Below the pieces are notes generated by a model that saw nothing but the letters and a program-made list of their open reading frames with translations, was not told where the DNA came from and did no database searches. Position numbers and translations under genes: made by a program. From assembly GCF_001949145.1 (NCBI RefSeq), contig NW_019091411.1, positions 224,352 through 288,351 of the forward strand: a stretch of DNA of 64,000 nt. The letters run 5' to 3'. Positions 37,901 to 49,900 of the stretch are shown here, one piece after another. The DNA comes from Acanthaster planci. Lineage: Eukaryota; Echinodermata; Asteroidea; Valvatida; Acanthasteridae. Each line of letters opens with the position of its first letter. The first letter of the stretch is position 1.

Positions 37901-40900
37901 GTGAATTTCCAGGGCAAGGTATCAAGTGAAGGTAGCTGAGGCTTTCCTTTGGACTCTGGTTTAAAAAAAAACCAGATTGTTTGAATTTCAAAATATTCGT
38001 CTGAAAACATCCTTAAATGGGATCACTGTAAGTGAGTTTGTTGATCCAGTTTTACTTTTACTCCTCACCAATATCAAGCCCTGGAGTAAAGTTGCAGATG
38101 TCCCCACCCACCATGCAGCTACATGTACTTAACATTTGTGTTTAATAACCCAAAGGGTTAGCTGTGATATGAGGGTCTTGGCCTCAGGCGCGGTTCTAGA
38201 ATCAGTTGTTGGGGGGCAGATTCTTCTTGCTTGACGTCACCTTTAACTTTCGCTACTGCTTTTTCAATTTGCAGTTTTTTAGGGGGGGACTGCCAGAGAT
38301 TTTGCTGGTGATATTTCAAAGAGTGTACCATCAGTACAGATTTGATCAAGTTTGAGCAGAACAGGCCAACATTAGCTGCAGTTAAGGCCACTTCGTACTT
38401 CGGACAAACTCAATGTCACAAAATATTGGTAGTGAAACTTGCTGGAGTTGACATGTGTTCAACTTTTGTGAATTTGACTCATGAATATTTGACCGTACAT
38501 CACAGTTTTACATTTGATTTTACTTTTGAGCCAATTATGAACTGACTGTCATTTGTACAAACCAACATTTTCATGTACAAAGTAAGACAGTTTCAGGAAA
38601 CTGATCACATCTTTACGGCCCTTGGGAATTCATCTACTTATCGGATTCCAGATTCAAGAGCACGAGTCCAACTATCGAGAGGAGAGAACATCACTTATTA
38701 TCACTGAGCCATCCAGCATCTCACACAAGTTCAGCAGTAAATTGTTTGTACTCAACACAACCCAGTATGACAATGGCACGTACTTCTGCACTGTCCAGGC
38801 TGGTGACGAGATTGTCACATCAGAGATTGACATCCAAGTGATATGTAAGTTTGCATACGCTTCTTTAGATAAAGATGGCAATGTCCATTTTGTTATTTTC
38901 TTGATTGAAATAGTTGTGTTTAAAGTCCATTGGGAAATCTGTGATCTTTTTTGGAGGGATTATAACATCTTGGAACTACTTATGGTATCAATTATTTGCA
39001 GTCATTGGAATAAAATGAACACTCTGGGAGGTCAATTCAATTTTTTGTTTAGCTGGAACGCGTCTCTACGAAGTTGGCCCACCACGCCTTGACAGTCCAT
39101 CGGCGCCACTAATCATCACCAAAGGCGAGTCCTTAGAGCTCTCCTGCTCGGGTGCCTACACCCTGGAGTGGAACTACCCTCAGAGCATCCAGTCCCATGT
39201 TATGCTATCCTCCAGGGCCTGTCCGACTTGTTCGCCAAAAGCCAGACACGCCAGCATCCTCCGCGTAGAGAACATCGGCTATGGCGATTCCGGGAAGTAC
39301 CAGTGCGTCTACAGTCGGTATATGAATCACCTTAACAGTGGCACAGCTGTCCAAGTTGACGTGCATGTCACCGGCAGTGGTGAGTTAAAAAGTCTATCTT
39401 GAACGAATATTGGTGTCGATCCACCTGCCACACTATCTTATAAATTTCATAACTGAATTACAAGGAACTGGAGAAGGATGCATGTACACTGACCCTAACA
39501 GTCTCTTCAGGGCGAAAGGATTTACAACTTAGTAAAGATTTTGGCATCACCTTGACCTTGAAGTGCGAACCAGGCCGGGGTTGTGACTGTGACTCAGCGG
39601 TTTACCGGTTGAAAGAGGATTACATTCAGCTTCCTTTTTCTCAAACTAAAGTACTTTGGAATCGAAGATATTGAAATCAAAGTGGAGTCTCCAATTTGTG
39701 CCTGGTCCGGAAAGGGGGAAAGTAGCTCTTGTCACATTGGATTGCGACTTCCCCGAATGTCAGTTGAGATCCACATTAACCCTCAGAATTTTTTTTCTCA
39801 GACGTTCATCTTCTCCGAGTCGGCCCACCCCACATTAATGTCAACTCGTCTGAGCTGGTCTTTGTGGATAATACGACAGTTGAGTTGGACTGCACGGGTG
39901 CCTACACCCTAGAGTGGCTGTATCCGGCCAGTGTGGCCCCCAGGGTCACCCTGACATCGGTGGCCTGCCCAACATGCCCCCAGTCGCTACGATACCGCAG
40001 TGTGCTGCGGATCGATAAGATGGAATACCAGGACACAGGCTTCTATCGCTGTGTCTACAGCCGACACTTGGACAGCATTACCAATGAGACTGCCACCGGG
40101 ATTTACATATACGTCAAGAGTAAGTATTCAGTCTGTGACGTAGAAATTCAACCCTGTGGCACTTTTTTGGTGGTGTTGTGAATTCTGATACAACCTCTTG
40201 ATGTTATTTCTTGGCTGTAGGTGCTGTGAAGTTGTTCCTCCCGCAACCCAATCCAAACATCCTGAAGATTCCGGAGGACCGTCCATTCATCATCCCCTGC
40301 CGAGTGAGCGACCCCCAGGCCGGTGTCACACTCACCCTCAATGGCCAGCCACCTGACGACATCGGCTGGTGGTATGACCCTCAGGTGGGGTTCACCATAC
40401 CGCCCGTCAGCTGGAATGGACGGGTGGTGTGCTACGCCCAAATGGAAAACGTCCACGAGGAGCAGTCCTTCATACTCATCCTTGAAGGTGTGGATTGAGC
40501 AAATGTTTCATGGATGCAAAATCATCCACTGTTATAATTTTGTTGACTGGTTTGGCCGCTGCAATTAGAAGCCGTTTCTGAGGTGGGCTCTCATCCACTT
40601 ATGTGTTACTTACATTCTTAAATTTAAGGCACAATTTCTTTAGTACTGTACAAAGCTGCCTGGTTGTCCTAACTTGGCACCGCTTCAGAAATAGCAGTCT
40701 AATTGCAGTCAACTCTATTGAGTTGTTTCTGCAATTTATGTGAGCTGTCTACTCTTGTCACGGATGTGGAAATGTCACATGTTGATGACTTCATACTTTA
40801 TATTCCTTTAATTTGATGTGCTATGATTTGCCTGCAGCTGAAGCCTACACGCCTAATCCGATGGTATACGCCAGCGCAGTGGAAGTTATAGAGGGCAAAG

Positions 40901-43900
40901 AAGGGTTCAATGTCACCTGTGAGGTGGAGGCTCCCTTGGGCGCTCTGGAATCACTGACCTGGGACTATCCAGCCAAACAGGTAACATCATTCTTACGTCC
41001 TCTCTCTCTGGGTGGGGGGGTATTTCAAAACCCTGTCTGTTCTCTAGTGACTCTTAAACAGCGCCCTCAGATTGCCACTTACAAGCACCCAAGTCCAAAT
41101 GGAGTACATCTCAGGGGATTCAAGATGGCAGTCACCACGAATTACGAAAAGTAAAATTCTGAAATGGCTGTATGTAAAAAGTGACAAAGGCAAATCTTCT
41201 GTTATTTTTTTAAGGCCTTCTAATTAAGAAAAAAAAAATGCTCATGGCTTCTGAACTGATGCGCTGAATGAGTGCTTTCAATTCTTGGCATTCAGAACCC
41301 AATTCTTATGTTCATGTAACACTAGAATCAGATTTCAATTACTTTGGGGATGGCCACGTGAATTAGTCTCTAGCATCCTGCAAAGGTATATGTGTCACTT
41401 TATACTCTGTCCTCCTCCAACCAGCAGACTGATGAACGGAGTTCCAGTTACCAGGAGACAACCACCTCCAAGGAGATCGGGCGTACTCTGGTGCATCTTG
41501 TGAGTTCGTTGACTGTGGAGAATGCAACAGAACACGACAACGGCCTGTACACGTGCACTGCGTCCAGCTTCAGCCACCAGCAGTCAGCCACGATACCTGT
41601 CCGTGTGCTAGGTAAGCTGCCAATCAGGACAAATCAGCTTGGTCAAGTGTGGTTAGTCTAGGTTGAAAACACACCTTGTTATTTGATTCCTTGCTAAAAG
41701 TGCAGGTGGTTTCAGATGCTTTCCTTGCTACTGACCCAACCTGGAATTTGAATAGTTCTGCCCACATTTCTCTCTCCAATGTCTTCTACAAATGCTTTTC
41801 TAAAGGTTCTCTCTCACTCTCATTTTGTTCTTTTTGCAAATTATTCTTTCTTTGGACCAGATCCAGACATGTTGTTCCTGCCGGCCAGCGAGCACGTCCT
41901 CATTGCAGACGACTCTTCCCCTTTCATCATTCCTTGCCGGACTGCCGACCCGGACATCCAGGTCTCCCTGGTCATTGGCTACAAGTCGGAGGTCAGGCCG
42001 GATGACCCGACCATCACCTATGACCCCAGGCTGGGTTTCAACGTAACGGCCGACCAGGAGAGGTTCCATGGACTCGTTCGCTGTCAGGCACAGCTGGGAA
42101 ACATCCAGCAGCAGCAGATGTTCACAGTCAACTACGAAGGTGCACTCCCCAAACCATCTCCTGATGCATATATATTTTGAATCAAAGAGGTCTGTTCAGA
42201 TAACATCTCCAGAACTGAGAATTGCATGAAACGATCAATTTGGAGGAGAGCTCTATTCCAAAGAGTCACATACTAAATTCTGGTTTGGGAGTATTCCCTA
42301 CCGAAAATGGCCCATTCAAACCAATTGATTTTTGAATTGGTTTTAATTGGAATGAATTGGGTCCAGTTGGCCATCAATTGGTGCTCAATTGGTTTCAGTT
42401 GGTATGTTTTCTCTCCCATTTGTTTTTCCCCCATCGATTGGAGATTTCAAATGGGACGCAATTGGTTCCAATTGGTATGCTTTCTCTCTGTTTGTTTTCC
42501 TCAATCAATTGGAAATTTGAAATGGGACGCAATTGGTTCCAATTGGTTTGCTTTCAGCTTTTCCCCCCGTCAAATGGATTTTTCAAATGGGACTCAATTG
42601 GTATTGAAATGGTTTCAATTGGTTCTTCGGTTGGTTACAATTGGATTGTGAATTGGCATTCAAATGGTGTCAATTGGTTTGAAATGGTCCAACGAAGAAA
42701 AGGTCTGAATTTACTATTCAAACCATTTGAATCCAATTTATTCCAATTGATTCCAAGCATAGGCAATTGGTTTTGGAAGTGGTTATTGAATTGGTAAGTG
42801 AATTGGATTCAACTGGTATGTGAATTGGATCCAATGGGTAAGTAAATTGGACATTTTCAGTAGGGTTGTCTTGAAAATAATCGTTTACAGTTGGGTACAA
42901 CACAGTAGCACATTTCCACTATAAAGGGGGCATTTTGAATGAAGCAGATCATTACTGAGTTTTGAGATGGGCCCTCCGAGACAAGTCTCCCTGTACTCTT
43001 GCTAGTCAACGTCAACGGAAGTTTACCTCTCTCATGTTGTTTTGAAGCGGTCATTAGATTCAATATTTCCTCTGTGTTCAATGACAGTGAACAGCCCCCT
43101 GGTGGCCCCAGCGATACAGGCCAGCAAGATGGAGGTGATCCAGGGCTGGGAGGGGTTTGAGGTGACCTGCGAGGTAGACATGCCGCTCAGGAGCAGCCTG
43201 GAGCTCAGCTGGGACTACCCAGGAAAGGGGGTAAGCCAACAACAACTGGGTTTTGGGGTAAATTTGTGGGTAGGCATTAATGACAGTGGTGATTGGACAA
43301 TAAGGCAGTGTCCAGAGTGATAATATGCATTTGTTGCTTCATTTGCTAGTTTTAATGACGTGGGATTTTTACATGGCGTTTAACCATAGAGAGTTGACTT
43401 TTTCTGTCGGGCGGTTTCTGTTTTCTGAATGCGAAACAGACTATACTGTCCAGGGAAAGATTGTAAAAATTCAAAACTATCCAAGATAGACTGATTATGA
43501 TACAGATTGTNNNNNNNNNNNNNNNNNNNNNNNNNNNNNNNNNNNNNNNNNNNNNNNNNNNNNNNNNNNNNNNNNNNNNNNNNNNNNNNNNNNNNNNNNN
43601 NNNNNNNNNNNNNNNNNNNNNNNNNNNNNNNNNNNNNNNNNNNNNNNNNNNNNNNNNNNNNNNNNNNNNNNNNNNNNNNNNNNNNNNNNNNNNNNNNNNN
43701 NNNNNNNNNNNNNNNNNNNNNNNNNNNNNNNNNNNNNNNNNNNNNNNNNNNNNNNNNNNNNNNNNNNNNNNNNNNNNNNNNNNNNNNNNNNNNNNNNNNN
43801 NNNNNNNNNNNNNNNNNNNNNNNNNNNNNNNNNNNNNNNNNNNNNNNNNNNNNNNNNNNNNNNNNNNNNNNNNNNNNNNNNNNNNNNNNNNNNNNNNNNN

Positions 43901-46900
43901 NNNNNNNNNNNNNNNNNNNNNNNNNNNNNNNNNNNNNNNNNNNNNNNNNNNNNNNNNNNNNNNNNNNNNNNNNNNNNNNNNNNNNNNNNNNNNNNNNNNN
44001 NNNNNNNNNNNNNNNNNNNNNNNNNNNNNNNNNNNNNNNNNNNNNNNNNNNNNNNNNNNNNNNNNNNNNNNNNNNNNNNNNNNNNNNNNNNNNNNNNNNN
44101 NNNNNNNNNNNNNNNNNNNNNNNNNNNNNNNNNNNNNNNNNNNNNNNNNNNNNNNNNNNNNNNNNNNNNNNNNNNNNNNNNNNNNNNNNNNNNNNNNNNN
44201 NNNNNNNNNNNNNNNNNNNNNNNNNNNNNNNNNNNNNNNNNNNNNNNNNNNNNNNNNNNNNNNNNNNNNNNNNNNNNNNNNNNNNNNNNNNNNNNNNNNN
44301 NNNNNNNNNNNNNNNNNNNNNNNNNNNNNNNNNNNNNNNNNNNNNNNNNNNNNNNNNNNNNNNNNNNNNNNNNNNNNNNNNNNNNNNNCTAGCCCAGATA
44401 CATAGACTATCATACAGTGAAAATCTGTTGATTCCACTTTCTTCAGTCTGAGCCCATACTTTTGGTTGTTTGGAATCGGTGAATGCAGCTTGCAGTGGCA
44501 TGCTATTTTCCCCCACAAGGCCAGCCTAAATGTCCGACTTGAAATCATCCTAGAAGGGAATGCAGTCACCAGACTGGGCGGTTCATTTCACTTGACTTCC
44601 TGTTTCCCCCTTGGAAGGATCACGCAAGAACAGGTCCCAATTCCCAAGGTTAGGTGCGCAAGCTCTCTGGGAATCCGAAAGTGTTCCAGTGAGCATCGCA
44701 GATGCGAAGAAGAAGATGATTCAGTAGACAGTGGGTGTTGGATTTCTTGAAAAGGAAATCCAGGAAATGAATGAAACTTGAACTTTAGAATGTTCTCTGG
44801 GGGTTGATATTAAGCAGTGCTTATGTGCATACAATCAGAGGATACAATGTCAGTATTCAGGGGAACCTGACAATAAATTTAGTTCCCTCATCATTTGTCA
44901 TGGTCAGTCACCTGCTAAACATCCATTCTAAGAATTTATCTCATAATCTTTTATGTACGTTTTGACAAGAGTCACTTCTATTTATATGTCTTATATGATA
45001 ATGTGAAAAGGGAGAACTGATCGATGAATGTCTTTGAATGTTCTGTGTGTGTCAGTATGCACCATGTGCAGATGAGGAACAATCATAATTCTTGATGATT
45101 TTGTCTAACCCCGAAAAATGTTACCCGGTGTTAATGTATTTGTGGTTAATATTGAGCTTTGTTAAATGACTTTTGCACACAGTCTCTATTCTTATTAAAA
45201 GCATGGAATACCTCAAAGCTATCCTGAGTACAAGACATTTTTATGTCATATAAGTTTTTGTTAATTATTTTTTAAGATGAAGTGAAACTCTAAATGCTGT
45301 GCCATGGATGCAGCCCACGAGTAGAGCAGATGCTTTGTAACAGCATAAGAAAATACTGGTAATAAAACTCATCTGGCGTGGATAAGCTGTGTTATTATCG
45401 CACAGAGCAAAGTGAAACCCATTTACTGATTGATTTTTAGTGAATACCAATGCATTCTTGTGAAACTGTACATAATACATGCTCAATTCTGAGCATTCCG
45501 CAAACTAACATACTTCCATCAAGTTTTACTGCGCACAGCAGTCCACAGCTCTAGTAGTGTAACTGAGTAGCAATCCGTCTTCTCTATTGGCAGATTGCTG
45601 AATGGCAGTCCAACTACAAAGAAGAGAGAACATCTCGGCACATCACCGAGCCCTCCAGGAGCTACCGGAAGTTTGTCAACCGACTGGTGGTCCAGAATTC
45701 CACGGAGCACGATAGCGGCATGTACGTCTGCACAGCACAGAAGAACCTGGAGAGCATCTCCTCGGAGATCCGCATCAATACAATTCGTAAGTTTGGCATC
45801 GTGCGGAGACTTCAGAATGGGTGTTGCGAGATAAAGGACGTCAATGTTGCAATAGGAGATATGTTACCAATTTCCTGCAAGTTTCCTTTCTACGTCTCTC
45901 ATACTTTTGATTCACAGTATGCTGTTTGTTTTATTTAACAGCCGGTGCTCAACTCAAAGAGATGGGCCCACCCCACCTCCAGGACACGCCCACCCGCCTG
46001 ACCATCATTGACGGGGAGACCCTGGAGCTCACCTGCACGGGGGCCTACACCTTAGAGTGGGACTACCCCCAGAGCATCCAATCTCACGTCATGCTGTCGT
46101 CCAGGGCCTGCCCGGTCTGCCCACCCCAGGCCCGGCACACCAGCATCCTCCGCGTGGAGAATATCGGGTACAGCGATTCGGGGAGCTACCGGTGCATCTA
46201 CAGCCGGTACACAAAACACATCAACAGCGGCACGGCTACACATGCAGTCATTGTGGTCACCAGTAATGGTGAGAAGGCCAATCTGAGACATGTCAGTGAC
46301 CTGTAATTTCAGTGCAGTGCAAACTGATTAAAGACTTTCACTTTTTTTTCTAAAGCCCTGCAGTGTGGGCAAGTAATACCACGACGAAAGAAAGCTCTTT
46401 GACTCCATTAAACAGAAACTTCCCTGGCAAAATGCCAATGTTTCAGTCATGTTTCAAACACCTGCCTCCTCTTTTCCTTCAGACACTAGTGTGCATCAAG
46501 TTGGTCCCCCAGTCATCCACGTGGATGGCCCGGACCTGCTAACCAACGAAAATGCCTCCGTCGAAATAACTTGCACCGGCGCCTACACCCTGGAGTGGCT
46601 TTATCCCTCCTCCGCAACCCACAAGGTCACCCCGACTTCCACGGCCTGCCCAACCTGTCCCCCGGCTTTGCGTCACCGGAGCATCCTTAGAATCGACAGG
46701 TTGACCTACATGGACACCAATGCCTACAAGTGTGTGTACAGCCGCTTCTCGGAAAACATCAACATCAATACATCGGCAGAAGTGTACATCTTTGTGCGGA
46801 GCAATGGTAAGTGGTTCATATCCGCACATCAGGTCTCTCTGTTTATGTACAGTGTGTAGAATAGTGCATGTATTATTAGGTTCACAGTGGGAAATATACC

Positions 46901-49900
46901 GCCACGTACGCCGTTGCTCTTTCCTGGGTCTCTCTCTGTTAATCAGAAGTTGAATTGAGTGATGCCTCGTAGTTTCTCTGTCTATGGAGGTAGTAATAGC
47001 TTATCCAGGTCTTTGATGGGAGGGGGACAACTTACCCCCACTGCCCCAGTGGATATGCCACAGGGAGGGAAGCTAGTGGGAGACAGTATGAATGGAAGTC
47101 TTACACACACACACACAAAGACTGTACATTACAATCAAAGTTGGTCAATTGTGCTTGGTACATTCTTTTCCATAAACTCCTTGTGCTCACACAGTGTTGT
47201 CCCCACGAAAGGAGCGCTGTTGCCATGTAAAAGTAAGCAGCTCTCGTTCTTGCAAAGAGCGGATGAGGTTTGTGCTGAAGTCTCCAGTGTTTGTTTGTTT
47301 TTTTCCTCTGACAGATCCGTCCAACCTTTTCCTGCGCAAGCCAGACACCTCGTTTCACCACCTCATCATCTACGAGGACGAGCCCTTCGTCATCCCCTGT
47401 CGGGTCAGCAATCCGGATGCCCCTGTCAAGCTGATGCAGGACCAGACGGAGTTGGGCAGGATGGTGGGGGTCGTCTACGACCCCAAGGTGGGCTTCAAGG
47501 TCAGGTCTGGCCAGTGGAACGGCATGCTGGCCTGCACGGCCTACCACGGGGTCAACTACACCCAGCAGTTTTTCCTCACACATTTTGAAGGTGAGTCAAA
47601 TCTTTTGAAGACTGTGTGACTTGGTCAGAGAAACTGAGGCTGAACAAAAAGGAAACCTAAGCTATTACATAATTGTAGATATCCTAGACTATTGTAGATA
47701 AATAGATCAACCACAAATGTACAAATCCAGGATTAGAATCTGTTAGGACTGCTCTTGAAAATAATCGTTATCTGGTATCAGGTTGTTAGTCACCAGTTTT
47801 GATTTGTTTTATGCCAGGCTTTTATATTACAAGCAATTAGGCTATTTCCTGCAACCACTGTTTAATATTAGTATGACATTAATTCAAGTGAGAATGGTTG
47901 CTTCCTGGTAAGAACAAGAGAACTTGCAGCTAAACTATTCCATTGTGACAAGCGTCATTTGGAAAAGGTTAAGTCGGCAGATCTTGATAACTGACCTGGC
48001 GCCCCTTCAATTTCCCTGTAGCCAAGTCATACAGCAAGCCAAGCCCTAAAGTCACTGCCAGCAAGTTGCAAGTTCTTCAGGGCCGCGAGGGTTTCAATGT
48101 AACATGCACGGTGGATGCGCCACTCAGTACATCAATGAAAACGACATGGACCTACCCAGCACAGGAGGTACCTTTACCCTGCCATTCTACAGTTTTGTGT
48201 TTCCACGGGCCAGTAGGGGTACTTGGGAATGAAGGTTGGCGTGTTTCATCCGTCAGCGTATCATGCTTGCTGTCAGCAATAGAGAGATGATTACGCCTCT
48301 AATGAAAACGTCAGTGATTGAGTTACACCAGAGGAAGTGTTCCAATTTTTTTTTGGAAGGCATCGTGGCTGAGCGAGAGATTTACAAAATCAAGTTCAAT
48401 TAGAAGATCTGCAGAATCAACATCGAAGTTTGTTTTCCATCATGTTTGCAATAACTTAAAACAGGTGTAAAAGTCTTACAGAAACTTTCAGGGAGCCGTG
48501 TTAGTTTTAGAGGGCTCTGCAAGTACACTGTAATATGCTTTGTGTGAAGGATGGCTCCCTGACTCCTTTGTGTGTACCAATGTGTACATAAACACATTGC
48601 TATTTTTTGTAGCCTGGCACTGCGCACATTTCCATCAAGACAGATTTGTCTTTTGTATCAAAATATTACTGCGGGTTTATATCAAAATGGTCAGAGGTAT
48701 GACTGGTTTGGGTCCAGCAGCACCAGTTTTGGTGGCTGTGAAGAAACTGAAGCAATGTCAGCCACGTAACATTACGTTACACACTTCTGAGGTCAGCACC
48801 TCACTGGCCAAGTGCACATGAAGAACGCAAATGTTCCGCCGCCATCAAAATGTTCCAGTTAGAACGTATGGCAGTGTGTGCCAAAAAATGACAGGGAATC
48901 ACAGCATGGTTCCCATCGGGGCATACAAGAGAAAATCTAATGGAAATACGGCTTCGTTCTCACTCCTTGCAATCCCCTTCAGAACAACTACCCTGTAAAG
49001 TACGATTCTCACGAGGAGGAGACCAAATCCAACAGCCACACCAGGAGGTACCGTCTCTACACCACGGTGCTGCACGTGGAGAATGCGACCCTACGAGATA
49101 ACGGGGAGTACACCTGCACAGCTGAGAATACTATGGGCCCGGCGTCTGCTTCGATCAACATCAATGTTCTAGGTGCGACTAAAAGAATAATGTTGTGAGA
49201 GATTGCATGCAACTAAACTATGTGGTTGATAATTGCTAATTTCAATCTCTTGAAGTCTTTGCTGGTTTTCTAGTTTCTTGTACTTAATTTTGGGTAGCTG
49301 GAAGACTGCGTTGTAGTCACGAGACGTGACACAAAACCAGTTGCAAGTGACAGGGTGAATAGGAGCAAAGGAATGCTTTTGTTGCTGTTCATTCGAATGG
49401 CTTGTGACATGAATTCGGACTGGGGCTCTCGTATCGGTCTTCTGAAAGGCTTATGGGGACTTGTGATGTTCATAAGAGGTCTCATTTACACAACTGTCAG
49501 AAAATTTCAGTCTGACAGTATCAGAGAGGAAATAACCATGGAATTTCTTCTTTCCCTTTTTGTGTGTGTGTGTTTGGGGGGGGGCTTCTTTTCAACAAAA
49601 GAACACGGCTACATAAACATGAATCTCATCCAGAGCAAGTTCAGCAGGAACAACAGAATGGACGTGGTGCGGGGAGAGGACAAATTCCGCATCATCTACA
49701 TGGTGGAGGCCTACCCCAGGGCCCGCTTTGACTGGTACAAGGACGGTCAGATCCTGTGTCCAAAGAACAACCAGACTGACTGCAACCTGCAGGTCCGGGG
49801 GGACATTGTGCGGGCGCGATTCCGGCACATTACCGACAAGCACGCCGGCAACTACACACTGGTGGCAACCAACAAGGACGTCACTGTTAGCAAGACTGTG

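Noticed and set aside
42307-42797. Open frames of 114 and 146 codons with repeated NWFQLV-like peptides
   Set aside because: They arise from the CAATTGG repeat read in several frames; there is no domain and no splice support.
43352-44569. Long open frames (302-405 codons) across the N run
   Set aside because: They consist almost wholly of X from the 878-N gap; there is no coding evidence.
46959-47588. Plus-strand frame of 209 codons overlapping exon 22
   Set aside because: It reads exon 22 in the wrong frame (proline- and glycine-rich translation), while the correct frame gives a clear D2 domain.
26560-49172. The array as an assembly artefact of duplicated contigs
   Set aside because: The copies differ throughout in exons and introns, intron lengths are unlike, and all phases and subtypes remain coherent. 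Only the N gap is uncertain.
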